DNA of 64,000 nt from Luzula sylvatica (lineage: Eukaryota > Streptophyta > Magnoliopsida > Poales > Juncaceae). The DNA lies in the NCBI GenBank assembly GCA_946800325.1, contig OX326961.1:6674655-6738654 (forward strand). The letters are read 5' to 3'. Positions 24,574 through 36,504 of the stretch are shown here, piece by piece. A program made the position numbers and the translations under genes. Below the pieces are notes generated by a model. It made no database searches and had not been told where the DNA came from. It was given only the letters and a program-made list of their open reading frames with translations. How positions within the stretch are numbered: the stretch's first letter is position 1; every line of letters begins with the position of its first letter.

Positions 24574-25390
24574 CTACAATATAATACACAAAATACATTA
24601 GTTCAGCATGCATAAAAATAAATAAAAAGCATTGGTCGAATGAAAAATTACCTCTCTGAAATGAGGAATTCGGGTCAAAAAGCAGCCGTATTGTCCCCTG
24701 AAACAATGAAGCAAGTAAACCACCAGTAGATTAGGGTTTAGGCGATTGAAATTAAAGGATGGAACATCTAAGACCTTACTTGTGCTTTCTTTCTCTCAAG
24801 CGATCTCGTTGTGCGCCTCTCTGTTATGATCGTGCGATCTTGTATATCCCTTCCTCTCTCCCGCTGCATCATGGTTCTGAGCTTCGTTCTCTCGTACGAT
24901 CTCTTATGTATCTCTTCCTCTCTTGCTGCACCATGGGTGATTTTGTGTTTTCTCGCAGGAAATCCTTCTAGCTGCTTGTCGCTGAGCCAAATCATCTCGC
25001 GGAAACGCTTTCTCTCTCTCGCTGCAGCCCTGTGCGCCTCTTTATCTCGCTCTTTCTCTCCCTGCGGCCGTCGTGGAGATCCACCTCCGTCTCAGATGTG
25101 TTCAGCGCCTCTCTCTTTCTCCCTCTCTCCCAACCGGTCGCTCCCTTCTCTGGGAAGAAGTCCCCATTCGTTTCGCCGTTCACTCTATCTCTCGCTTGTA
25201 TGGTTTAGGGTTAGGGTTGGATGGTTTAGGGAAGAGAATTGTGGCGGTGATAGTGATGTGAGTGGAGTGGAGAGGTAGGGATGTTTTTGTTTTGGGGAGA
25301 GACGTGGATGTGTTTTATTTGGGCTTGTTAATCAGTGATGGCAGACGTGGCGATCTAAGGTTGCGCAAAATTGTGGTAAATTTAATGGGA

Positions 25391-27840
25391 GAAGTTTATT
25401 TGTAATATTCAAACTAAACATCAAAGTACAATACCAAAAATTAAAAAATTTCTCATTACAAACATTGAAACATTATAATCATACAAAATTTAAAATTACA
25501 TGTCCAAAATCTTTTAGCTTGTAGAAGCTTTCGATTATCCAATTATTTGGAAGTGTCATCCATACTTTGTTCTTGACTTGTAATTTGAGGGACCTGCCAA
25601 AAAACAACAAAAAGCCAAGTTAAAATCATATAATTAATTAATAATGATGAAAACTAAAAGAAATAGAATTCTAAGTAGTTAATCTCATTTCATTGCAATA
25701 GTTGAGCCCGCTCCCTCATACACTAAATTACATACTACATTTACTATGTTATTATAATTTACACACGAAATGTATATATAGAGAAATTATATATGTTATT
25801 ATAATTTATAAGTTAAAAATTTTATTGAATTATTCGTTCTCGGCCCCCCCTATCATTCCGGCCCCCTCTATTATTTCGTTCTGGTTCCGTCCCTGTTCTT
25901 GACCCCTATGTTTAACACCCTTTCAAAAAAGATCTTACCGTTGATAGCATGCAATATTACGGATAATTTTATTAAACAAATTATAATTATAAGTTACTAT
26001 ATTGCTTTTAAGTGTTAATGCAATATTGATTTTTACTATATTGCTTTTAAGTGTTAATGCAATATTGATTTTTACTATATTGCTTTTAAGTGTTAATGTT
26101 CTTGACCCCTATATTGCTTTTATTAAACCAAATACAAAATATTATAAAATTCATTTCAAATAAGATATAAGCGCGTGAATTTTACATGATTTTTTTTTTT
26201 TTTGCTGGATTGTTTCGAGCACCATTTGAAGATAAGTAATTTGTTGTTATTATTTTTATTATGTTTTCTTAGTGGAATATCTTGAAAAAATAAAAATACT
26301 ATCAATAGTGATGCAATTTATTATTATTTAGCAATAACCCAATTTTTTTTTTGGAAATCAATACGTATAATCATTAACATTTGTTAAAAAAATATTTCAA
26401 GTGTAGATATATTTTTTAATCACAAAATGAAACGAGAATATCCCTAGTTTAATTTAGTGTCGACCGATCTATTTTCTTGTTGTCCATCATTGAATTATGA
26501 TTAAACACATACGTAAGAAATAAGATGCTCTCAAGTGTAGATATATTTTTTAATCACAAATGAAAAAAGAAGTTATATGACAGATTGTCACATTTTTATT
26601 TTTAATCATACACAATCTTACAAAATATAAAAATATCTATGAATTTATTAGTTGTCACTCGTATAAGTATACAAGTATAAAGTTATGAGTTGCAAAATGT
26701 GAAAATATACAACTATATTTCCATATATGCAATAAGAAATAATAATGAGAAAAATCATGTAACATTATTTAAATGATTGATTAAGTAAAGTTTAATTAAT
26801 AAATGACGCGTGATATACCAAAGTGTATAGCGAACTGCACTAATCCATCAAAAATTAAGTATTATGTTGTAGAATATTCCATTCCTCTGGAGTGATTGCA
26901 TTAGAGAGAAGATAACTGGTTTTGGATTTTGTAATTTATTACCTAGCAATAACCAAATTTGTTTATAGAAAAATGGAAGAAATATGAAGATCAATGATGG
27001 AGTCAAATTGGGGGAAACTTCCATGATAATTGATACACATGCTTTGATTCCATACTTAACCATTTTCAAATGAGCGAAATTGGGGCAACTTAATATTACA
27101 TAATTAAGACTGAATTTGGAGTCTATCCCATCCCATGGGCCATGAGAGAATAATTGGTTCTATCCAATTCAATTGCTTCCAATTTGATTGGTCCCATAAT
27201 TAAGCAATTGGATTGGTTCCATCCAATTGCTTCCAATTTGAAGCAAAAATTGTTTCGGAAGAAACTGGTTTAGATTAAATCTTATGTAAGCTATTTAAAG
27301 CGTTGGAACTTTTAATTGATTGTAATCTGTAATCACAACTAAAAGCCGCAGAATTGTCATGTGGATTTTCAAAAATTGCATATGTGTGTATGTATGAATA
27401 AGCACCGGTTCTGGAGTACAAAAAGTTTCAAATTGGTTTATGATGGATTAAATGATATTGTGAATTGTGAACATACGATTTATGATAGATTAGATAATTT
27501 AAGCAAACGTTGCTTCCGAAAATATAAGTCTTTCATTTTCCAAGTAATTAGAATTAAAATTAACAAACAAAAATGGAAGTTGCACAAACAGAAAAAAATA
27601 TTTTCAGCTAAAATTAGAATTACAACTTAAACTTCCGCAAAGTTCCTTAATGTTTTTATAATCATGATCATGAGTAATTAAATAATAATCAACCATATTA
27701 AATCATGAGTAATTAAACAAGGATAGTGCGCGAGAGTAATTAAACAATAATAATCAACCATATTGAATATTTAGTAAGCATCATTAATGACAATAATCAT
27801 TAATGTGGATATATATATTAAAAATTGCATTGAAATGCAA
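25391..27840. other. AT-rich intergenic DNA
   Basis: No gene. Near 25840-25900 the sequence GGCCCCCTCTATTATTTCGT followed by GGTTCCGTCCCTG looks like a hAT-type right end, but no partner was found. A tandem repeat at 25994-26098 is listed separately. Confidence 0.5.
25994..26098. repeat. 39-bp tandem repeat, 2.7 copies
   Basis: The unit starting TTACTATATTGCTTTTAAGT repeats at 25994, 26033 and 26072 without visible change, the last copy being partial. Confidence 0.9.
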
Positions 27841-28130
27841 TTGGTAAATTTGAGAGGATCGGTTCATACTACTAGATTGTACTGTAGTTATATCCAGGTC
27901 CAGCCTTTCGGGTCAATATTTGCACCAAATAAAGGAAACTCTGTTTCGTTGATCCCTATTTTCAAACGAACTCTTCTCTTTTGTTTTTCTTCCGTCAAAA
28001 TCTTCAAATCTTCTCTAACGGCTATATCCAGCAAGGCCTAGAATCTTCTCCTCCAACGGTCATATCCAGAGAGGCGTTGGAGGAGCGCCCTGTTCTCTAT
28101 ATATATACTCGTCCAATCCCTCTTCGACCA

Positions 28131-28175
<45 letters not shown>

Positions 28176-28430
28176 ACCAATTGAAGATGAAGCAAGTGCA
28201 AAGCCAAGTCAGAGCCAACAGATGGCTATTTCTCTCTCATCTTTTCTTCTCCAAATCGAAGATGTGTTAGAAACAGAGCGAGATATCTAGTCTTTCTCTC
28301 TCTCCTTCCTCTGTCTCTCTGTCTCTTCGACCAATTGAAGATGAAGCAAGCGACAATGAGAGTTTTCTTTCTGTTTCTAGAAGAAGCAAAAATGGCGAGT
28401 TCTCCCTTTGATTTTTACTTGAAGAAGTAA
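27841..28430 (+). promoter_or_regulatory. promoter/leader-like region without a recognisable gene
   Basis: A TATATATA box-like stretch (about 28099-28108) is followed by a (CT)n tract (28133-28173) and a pyrimidine-rich region, the common layout of plant promoters with CT-rich leaders. The phrase GACCAATTGAAGATGAAGCA occurs at about 28176 and 28331. No coding exon with family features follows, so this may be a promoter cut off from its gene or carried by a transposon. Confidence 0.35.
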
Positions 28431-29292
28431 CCACAGTGCATAAAGTTCCAGCTGGGCCTTATGTTCTGTTCATGCAAAACGGGTTGAACTTGAGGTAAAA
28501 TACTAAAGTTCCTGTCTTTTTCGAATTATTTTTCAACTGACTTTTGCCAGATCATGTTTGCATTATTATTTGGTTTCAATTTTGTTGGAAGTACATTTTT
28601 TCTCTTATGTGAATTTATTTCAAGAATTCGAAGTTTGCCTTCTTCTTTCTTTTTTTTGTTGATGTGAGAGCGAGAATTACTTTGGGCAATTAACAATTAA
28701 CCAATTTCAAAGTTTGCCTTCTTCTTTCTTTTTTTTGTTGATGTGAGAGCGAGAATTACTTTGGGCAATTAACAATTAACCAATTTCAAAGTTTGCCTTC
28801 TTCTGCTCGAAAAATTTCCACTGCCCTTTTTAATATTTAACCAATTAACAATTATCACTCATATCTCTTTGTTGACTTTGGGCCATTTGTTGCAGATATT
28901 GATTTCGTTTCTTTTTTCTATTTCAGTTATTAGGATTGTAGATAAGGATCCAAATTGTGCAAAAGTACTATTTTGAGCAGCGATTAATGAGGGGGGGGTC
29001 GAACAGTGACGAAGAGAACCGAGTCATTGCAGCCAAATGACAAAGGGGGCCGAGTCGGAATCTGAAGGGAACTGCCCATTGCTGTGCAAAAGTACTTATT
29101 ATTATCTCAATTCCTTATTTATTTCACTTCCACTCTTTGCAAGTCTAAGTTTCTTTTTTTGTATAAATTTCAGAAGCACCAAACTTCTCAATTCCAAATA
29201 AGTCGCTGCAGCAGGATAGTATGAAGTTTCATGGATCCCTTTGCTGCTGAAAATACCTCAAGACTTTTTTTTATTACATGTGTATTTTTCTA
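28431..29292. other. intergenic DNA with a tandem duplication
   Basis: No gene. A 79-bp unit beginning AAGTTTGCCTTCTTCTTTCT is exactly repeated at 28631-28709 and 28710-28788, with a third partial start at 28789. Confidence 0.6.
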
Positions 29293-29950
29293 GCTTGTTT
29301 ATTTTTGTATGTATGTATGTATGTGATGTATGTGTGTGTGTGATGTATGTGTGTGTATGTCTGATATGTGTGTGTGTATTATAATGTTTGTGTATTTGTC
29401 TTTTTCATGCAGGTTAGGGCGGGAGGAGGGGGTTCCGGGTCGGGCCCATGCGGGGCCCGGCCCGGCCCGAGGGAGGGGGGTCGGGCCCATGCGGGGCCTG
29501 GCCCGGGGGGAGGGGTCGGGCCCACGCTGGGCCCGGCCCTGGGGGGGGGTCGGGCCCACGCTGGGCCCGGCCCGGGGGGGGGGGGGGGGGGGGGGGGTCG
29601 GGCCCACGCTGGGCCCGGCCCGGGGGGGGGGGGGGGTCGGGCCCAAGCGGGGCCCGGCCCCGGGGGGGGGATCGGGCCCACGCGGGGCCCGGCCCCGGTG
29701 GGGGGGGATCGGGCCCACGCGGGGCCCGGCCCCGGGGGGGGGGGATCGGGCCAACGCGGGGCCCGGCCCGGGGGGTCGGGCCCACGCGGGGCCCGGCCCG
29801 GGGGGTCGGGCCCATGCGGGGCTCGGCCGGGGGGTCGGGCCCATGCGGGGCTCGGCCGGGGGGTCGGGCCATGGGGTCGGGCCCACGCGGCGAGGGCGGT
29901 GGGCCCTGGTCGGGGCCCCGCCGGGGGGTCGGGCTAATGCGGGCCTGCGG
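29293..29950 (+). repeat. TG-rich tract followed by G-rich minisatellite (G-quadruplex prone)
   Basis: An interrupted TATG/TG tract (29305-29400) leads into about 15-20 tandem units of GTCGGGCCCACGCGGGGCCC plus a G run, to about 29950. G runs are up to about 20 long. The order, TG then G-rich, is the reverse complement of the C-rich/CA pair at 16171-17012, and the GGGTCGGGCC and GGGCCCGGCCC words are shared. The Gly/Pro/Arg/Ala frames on both strands are artefacts. Confidence 0.9.
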
Positions 29951-30777
29951 GCCAAATCAATCCCGAAATGATTTTTAGGGAAAAAATTAAATGGGTCCCG
30001 TATACAAAAATTTCCATAGTACTCAATCGGTGATGGATTTGTGTTTTAATTCGGGATATGAATCATTTTTGTTGCATGTTGTTAATTAGGTTAATTGATT
30101 ATTTGCATATTAAATGTATGTTATTTGGTAAATATTTAAGCTATAATAAAATTACAGTTGTTATAAACAATTGAAAAAAGATGCCATAAATATTTCGGTT
30201 TTAATTAGAAATATTAATCATTCAAAACTGATGCAATTACTTCTTCGGTTTTTCTCTCTCTTTGGTCCATTAGAAGAAGACAAATATAAAGGCATTTTTG
30301 GTCTTCTTGTCTCTGATAAACAAAGATACATCATTCTACCAAATAACATACATTCTATTAAAAAAAACATATTAAGAAGATAAAGTTGGTTTGAAGAATT
30401 TGGTGCAAGGCTTCCTATTTTTTCGAGTGAAGAATTTCGTTCTGCGATTGTGCAATCGGACGGATACGAAACTTTTTGGGGTTAGAACCTTGGAAGAATG
30501 ATGTATCTTTGTTCAACACATTGAATATCTGGTCGGCAAAGCTATCTTATCCCCGGCAATTTCAAACAAAAGTCGTTAAATAATGCATATTGCCAACAAA
30601 AGAACTACGACGGCATATTGTCAAAAAAGCCACATTGTTTTTTTTTTATTAACAAAAGCCACATTATTATTAATGTGAATTGCAAATGGCAGTTATCTGA
30701 GCAATTATGTATGAAATCTTCAGTTTCTATAATCCATATTTCTTGGCCTTAATGAACGTGCCTTAAATATAGTGTAA
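29951..30777. other. AT-rich intergenic DNA
   Basis: No supported gene. A 70-codon plus-strand frame at 30171-30383 has no recognisable features. Confidence 0.5.
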
Positions 30778-30802
30778 CTAGGATATTGCCCGCGCTTCGC
30801 TG

Positions 30803-32487
30803 CGGATATTGTCCATTTCATTATACTCATAAGAGTTGAAATAAGATTATTAATGAGTTCCAAAGATAAGAGTGATTGTTCTGTAAATTGACATGAAGTA
30901 AGAATCACATTTAATATTAAAATTCTATCACTTTTTCATCGATTATCTCAATTCTTTTCTTTGCCACTGTCAAACTCGTGTAGCAAGAGCATGTCATATC
31001 AAAATTAATATACCTCTTCAGAATCAATTAAGTACAAATATTTTTGTACAAAAACCATTCACAAATATAAACTAATTTATGCTTGGACTAAAAAACACAA
31101 ATAAACTTCCTACAAAACATTAAGTATCCCAGTTCTCATTACCTTTTTTTGTACAAAACCATTCGCAAAACATTTATGCTTGAACCAATATTTAAAAATT
31201 ACCTGAATTTCAACTTGGAGAAAATTGGAGATAAATCAACCCCTGTAGTTCTCATTACTTTTTGGATCACGAGTAATTATTTGCTGAAAACACCCAGCCT
31301 TATTTTAAAAATAACAAAAATGCATTAAAACTGCTGAAAATTGCTGAAAAGACATTAAAATACTCAAAAAAACATATACTTAACCAAATACCTAAATGGT
31401 TGAGCAATAGAAAACTTAGTTTTTAACAAAATTACGAAGAAAACTTACGTTGAAGAAATTTCGCAAAACCCATAAATGCTGAGAATTGGAAAAAAAAAAA
31501 AGAGCATAATATCCCTTCAATTAGCAAAAAGATATCTAATATTACACAAGAGTGCCAAAAGTCCTAAAATGTGAAAATACGACCAATAAAATTATAAATG
31601 TCGGAAAATTTCAACAAAACCCTTTTAAATTTTGAGAATGTCAAATATGTCTCGGAATGTAAAAAATTGTGAAGTATCAAATACACCCCTATAATGTGGA
31701 AGTATCAAATATAACCCTATAGTTTCTGAAAATATCAAACTAACACCAAGATACACATAACAGGACAAATTTCCCTAATTAACCCGCAATTCCGTATAAT
31801 TGAAAATGAGAAAAATATCATAGATACCCCTGAATCTCATAAAAAAATTAAGAACACCCTGAAAATGTGAAAATATCATATATACCCCTGAAAAACATAA
31901 TCTTTAAGAAATCATTACCCTTCAAATAATCTCATAAACTACCCCCCCGAAAAAGAGTAAAAAAATCAAAAATACCCCTCAAAATGACAAGTATATTTAT
32001 ATACGAAACTGATTGGGATTTTCAGATATTTAGTGGATTTTTTTCAATCACAAACAGAACCTCTTTAAGAAGTGAATTTGCTAAAAATTCAAAACGACAG
32101 AACCTCCAATTTGATACAAATCAAAAATAAAAATTGAAGAAGTATTTATATATTGAAGAATTAATTTTTAATTTTTACTATCAATTACCTAATGAAAAGA
32201 AATCTAAAATAAACTTACAATACTTGTGAACCGATGTACATACCTTCCGAGAGCAATCCTCTCGTTTTTAATCCTCTATAGCCTGCAATTAATCAAATAA
32301 AATATTAAAAAAATTACATTATTTTGTTGGTAATGGATGAATGACAGGAGGGTAATTTGGTAATTTCACAGACCTCGGCTAGGAAAATATTCCATGATAA
32401 CTGCAAACAATCTAACAAATGAAATTAATTAAATTAAAAATCCTCAAATAAAATAAACAAATTAAAGAAGCAAACAAACCTCATCTT
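30803..32487. repeat. large direct repeat, copy B (pairs with 22765-24547)
   Basis: Near-identical to 22765-24547. This copy is complete through the Helitron 3' hairpin, whereas copy A is cut at that point. It has the short C run (7) and lacks about 84 bp after the phrase AACTGCA at about 32400. Confidence 0.95.
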
Positions 32488-32639
32488 CATATTCACCTTT
32501 CAAAATCACTTAATTATGCCCAATTCCAAATTTGTAGAATGTAAAATAATAACATGGAATACAATTGATGCTTACGACAAAGATAATTTTTTCGAAAGTA
32601 TTTGTTTGTTGATCGGCTTCGACATAAGTCATTGCAGCT

Positions 32640-32999
32640 TCTTTGCCTAATTGATTCATGTTTAATTTTCTGGAGATTATCTCGCTCTCATTTTCCTCTT
32701 TACTACCTTCACGGATGAATTAATATTTTTAGAATATAATTAAAATACGAAATTTGCAGAAAGGCCCCTCTATTATGCAAAAATTACAAAAAAAAAACCT
32801 GCATTACCTGAGCGTCGGCTTCTTGTCTGTGACGATCATATCGTTGTGCCACATGTCTCTCGTCCTCCAGAGGAGCGCTCAGCACCATGGCTCTCAGGAT
32901 TTCTGCCACCTGTTATAACACAACTGATTTGAGATCCTCTCCATTATTGAGATAAATGGATATCTCCAGTCTAACCTGCCCAAGCATGTTGACTCGTTC
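32640..32999 (-). pseudogene. captured exon pieces of an unrecognised gene
   Basis: Two pieces with AG/GT borders, 32976-32999 (ERVNMLGQ) and 32808-32909 (34 codons containing LRAMVLSAPLEDERHVAQRY), share phase 0. A third coding-like stretch follows at about 32580-32707 and contains NMNQLGKEAAMTYVEADQ. I do not recognise the protein. The pieces lie just downstream of the HMG-box fragment on the same strand. They might come from the same source gene or from another one. Confidence 0.4.
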
Positions 33000-33089
33000 C
33001 TGTAAGATAAAAACCAAAATAATTAAAAAGAAAAACAATCACATAACTATTTTCTAAAATATATTGGCAATTTTTGTTACTTCGATTTT

Positions 33090-33368
33090 TTTCTCGCTCA
33101 TTATCAGCATCATGTTTGAATCTCATATAATGTTCCAACAATTCCATGACGGCTATTGCATTTGGTCTTCTTCTAGAAGCTTTATCGCCTCAGTTTCACG
33201 CTTCTCTTGTCCAACAATTTGCAAATATGCCCCTTTTTCAATTTGGTATTTATCTTCATATGCCCCTTTTTCAATTTGGTTTTTCTCCTCGGCACTAAGA
33301 GTCTTCCATTTCGCAGCGAGTGTATACGATACCTCTTTGAAATCCATTCCTTGGTTCTCTTTGTTGAA
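33090..33368 (-). pseudogene. captured HMG-box protein fragment (3xHMG-box type)
   Basis: A splice-bounded exon starts at 33368 with FNKENQGMDFKEVS and continues through AAKWKTLSAEEK, the second half of an HMG DNA-binding box as found in plant multi-HMG-box chromatin proteins. A Lys/Glu-rich linker follows. An internal 30-bp duplication repeats the QIEKGAYEDKY-like part, and a frameshift near 33153 separates the LLEEDQMQ end from the continuing VMELLEHYMRFKH in another frame. The first half of the HMG box is missing. It lies inside Helitron 2 and is very unlikely to be functional. Confidence 0.75.
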
Positions 33369-33872
33369 CTACAAAAAGCGAAATAACCATTGACGAAATC
33401 AGAACTGAATAATTCTCATAATTAAAAATCATAAATACTTATTCCATAAAAATGTAAAAACAATATATTAGAGTCGCCAGAAATCACTCGTGACCTAAAA
33501 AGTTTGATATATCAAAATTCATCGAAGTAAATCAATTGTATTATGGGTATATGTGAAATTGCCATAAAAGCAATTTAAAACATTAGTGAATTCAGTTCAG
33601 AACCTGAAACAATCTTGAGAAGAAGGACATCATTACCTTGTGGGAAGACTGAAACGTAGATTTCGACCCTTTATCTTGCTTTATTAACCCATCAAGCATT
33701 TTGAGCGTAATTAGAGCCCACAATTTTCTGAACGAAGAGAAGGAAATTGCAATTCGTGACAAAAAGGATAGAGACTGTGAAAACCAAGATAAAAGGCGAT
33801 AATGTTCTAAAGCGGAAGGGAAAGAGAGAGATGTACAAATCTGAGATTTTAAGCGTGAAAAAGGGGTTGTAT

Positions 33873-34688
33873 CATGGTTCCTAGAGTCGCCGATCCATGA
33901 TCGGAGTCGGCCGACTCAAGTCGGAGTCGACGGCGGCCGACCCGATTCATGCCCGACCCGGTCGGAATTCTATTTCTAGGGTTTAGTTTTGAGTTTGTTA
34001 TGGTTTCATGGCTGCACAGCGAGAAATAAGGAAGAGACGAGTTAAGTGTGTATAAGAGAGATGATTCGATCTTTTGTGATCGTTTTTTGCTATGTTATAT
34101 ATAATAGAGATTTTATAGTAATTTTGGCTTGATATTTTTATTTAGATACTCGTGAAAATTACAGAAAATCAATTTCATCAGTATAGTCATGTTACCTTTT
34201 AAAAGAATTGCTATTGCACACAATATTCTTACACTAATAATAAAAGTAAAAAGATTGAAACGAATTTTATGTGTTTATTCATAAAAATATTACCTTAATA
34301 AAACAACTATATCTATAAACATTATATAAACCAGATTATCATATTTTTATAAATTTTATTTTATAAATATGTTGTTTATGGATGTTATCATTTTTTGTTA
34401 TAAATAAATATATTGTACACACACACAATATACAAATATAATATATACTTAATACTTATACATTATTCAATCATAACAATATTACAAACTTTTACATTAA
34501 TTAATTTATTTATTCAGACATTTTTTTTTCCAAAAATAATCTTCTTATCTAGTTTTATATTTAAAAATAAATATTTATAAGAATTCCGACTCTCTGATCC
34601 GATTCGGCCGATTCCGATCCGACTCGGCCGATTCTCATGCCGCAAACATTGAACGACTCCGATCCCAATTCCGACTTTCATAACTATG
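33873..34688. mobile_element. hAT-like MITE nested in Helitron 2
   Basis: The 8-bp sequence GGTTGTAT is duplicated at 33865-33872 and 34689-34696. The element starts CATGGTTCCTAGAGTCG and ends with the inverted version CGACTTTCATAACTATG, and both ends lead into arrays of GATCGGAGTCGG-type words. It is 816 bp long and has no transposase. Because it interrupts the Helitron, it arrived later. Confidence 0.85.
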
Positions 34689-34699
34689 GGTTGTATCTC

Positions 34700-34890
34700 C
34701 TTTCATCAGATTCGAAGCGCCAAGAAAGAAGTGTATTTCCCCCATGAGATTCTGAGCGGCGGCAAGATGCGTGAAAAAGGGGTTCTCTCCTTTGAGAATC
34801 TGACCGCCAAGAAGGTGTCTCTCCTTGAGATTCTGAGCGGCTGCAAGAGCGGCGGCAAGAAGGGGTGTGTCTCCTCGAGTTTAGGAGTTT
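34700..34890. repeat. degenerate repeat of a GAGATTCTGAGCGGC module
   Basis: Two to three loose copies of GAGATTCTGAGCGGCGGCAA and TCTCTCCTTGAGA-type words in the 5' part of Helitron 2. They explain the Ser/Arg-rich open frames on both strands. Confidence 0.5.
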
Positions 34891-35110
34891 AGGAGCGTCA
34901 AGGAAGAGGCGTATGAAGAATGTGAAGGGGGCTGCAATCTGCATAGTACAGTACTGCCGTATGAAGAGTTGGGGACTTTGAATACATCTCATAAAAGGCG
35001 TAATTAAAAAGACGAAGATACATGCAATTTTATTTGACACCCATTGGCTACAAAAGATGACGTGGCACTCTGGTATTGCAATAAATTATTTGTAAAATAT
35101 TATAGTATGA

Positions 35111-36504
35111 TTAATGATTAATGATTATTTTCATTTCATTTTATTAATAAATATATGGTGGCAACTGGCAATAAGTCTTTAGGTACTGGATTTTTAAATT
35201 TCACTGTAGTATTATGTTGTGCAGTAATTACTTACTATAGTAATTCCAAAGTATTGATCATTATTCTATTTTTAATAATACCTGTTGATTGCTTGATTGC
35301 CAATCAGATGATGGTGAAATATTGGCAGCTTGGTTTGAGAGGAAATTTCTTGATGTACTTTCAAAATATTGAACAATATTTAAAGTCAAATAAATTAAAG
35401 TGGTTTTGATAAAAAAAAATTATATAGTTCCATAATTACTATATTTATATGGCTGCTTTATAGTTATGATATAAGTATAACACTGTAGTTCGATAATTAC
35501 TATCTTTTTAATATGCAGTATATTATTTGTTTATGGGAGTGTTATTATGATCCCCAGATTCTTCAAAATTATTATTTTTTATACAATACTCAAAAAGTAA
35601 CATGAAATTACTTCAACCGGGAAGCTTCTATCATGCACCTTCTTGACAAAAAAATAATTTGGATATTAAATACATTAACATCAATTATTTAATTTTTATC
35701 ATCCATTGTCTTCAAAAATAGAGTTCTCTATTTAGTGCCATTTCAAACACATTTACTTTCCTCCTTCGATTTCTCTCCTTCCATTTTGAGAAAATTTCTA
35801 CATATACATCTTAATTGAATTATTTACAAAAAGAAACAATCAATTTTTGAAAGAATTTATAAAAATGGCAAATCCAGAATACACACTATGTATGCCCGTA
35901 TTTCATCAAAACACATGGATTAAAATACGCTTAATCGACCAAAACACATAGATCAAAGTTCAAAACACATCTTAGTTGAATTATTTTCCACTTCCCCTCA
36001 CTATGTATCCCCATATTTCACCAAAACATCATCCATGCGCTTAATCGACCTAATTAATTAATACATGGATTAAAATACGTCATACAATTAACATATAAAT
36101 TATATAGTTTAACACATGTAATAGTTCAAGATGTAATTGACTATGGTTAATAAGCAGTGAAATAAGGCCAATTATACTGAATTAGAATAATGTGGCTGGA
36201 TTAGGGTAAATCATAAATGGTAGTCTTAAGTAAGATAATTTGGGAATTAATTATGCCGAATCACGATTAATTGGGGTCGAATTAAGACCAATTATAACTT
36301 AATCATATCCAAAATACTGATTAGTTCATGTTAAAGTTAAATAAATTATATTAAGATGTTGACATAAGTAAAGTTATAATTTTGCTTCACATAGATTTGA
36401 TGTAGTACACAAGGCAAAACAAAAATGAAATTTCGCATTTTCTAAATGTTCTAATTTTGTTTCATAATGCATTTCTTATCAGGACTGGTATCGTTTGGTA
36501 GAGG
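35111..36504. other. AT-rich intergenic DNA
   Basis: No gene seen. The frame at 35155-35409 is hydrophobic but has no family signature. The words GGATTAAAATACG and CTTAATCGACC recur at 35925 and 36040. Confidence 0.5.

Larger units (their letters stand above)
22765..25390 (-). mobile_element. Helitron-like element (copy A), 3' end lost
   Basis: Its first 1.78 kb is nearly identical to the 3' half of Helitron 2. At the other end, the minus strand at about 25389-25345 reads TCTCCCATTAAATTTACC and reaches GATCGCCACGTC with the same spacing as the other Helitron 5' ends in this window. The 3' hairpin and CTAG terminus are missing, replaced by hAT-like sequence at 22764. Its 5' half (24548-25390) differs entirely from that of Helitron 2. 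Confidence 0.55.
30778..35110 (-). mobile_element. non-autonomous Helitron 2 with captured gene fragments and a nested hAT element
   Basis: On the minus strand the 5' end at 35110 reads TCATACTATAATATTTTACA and reaches GTGCCACGTCATC. The 3' end has the hairpin GCGAAGCGC within CCGCAGCGAAGCGCGGG, then CAATATC and the terminus CTAG (30781-30778). The flanking bases are A (30777) and T (35111), the Helitron insertion site. It is 4333 bp including an 816-bp hAT insertion. No Rep/helicase frame is present. The 3' half is shared with copy A at 22.8-24.5 kb. The 5' half carries HMG-box and unknown exon pieces. Confidence 0.8.

Noticed and set aside
29299..29978. Gly/Ala/Pro/Arg-rich frames on both strands
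   Set aside because: Products of the G-rich minisatellite. They are open in five frames simultaneously and have no domain.
34090..34115. Helitron-like 5' end (minus strand TCTCTATTATATATAACA)
   Set aside because: It lies inside the hAT element 33873-34688 and lacks the GCCACGTC motif. The end at 35110 matches the family better.
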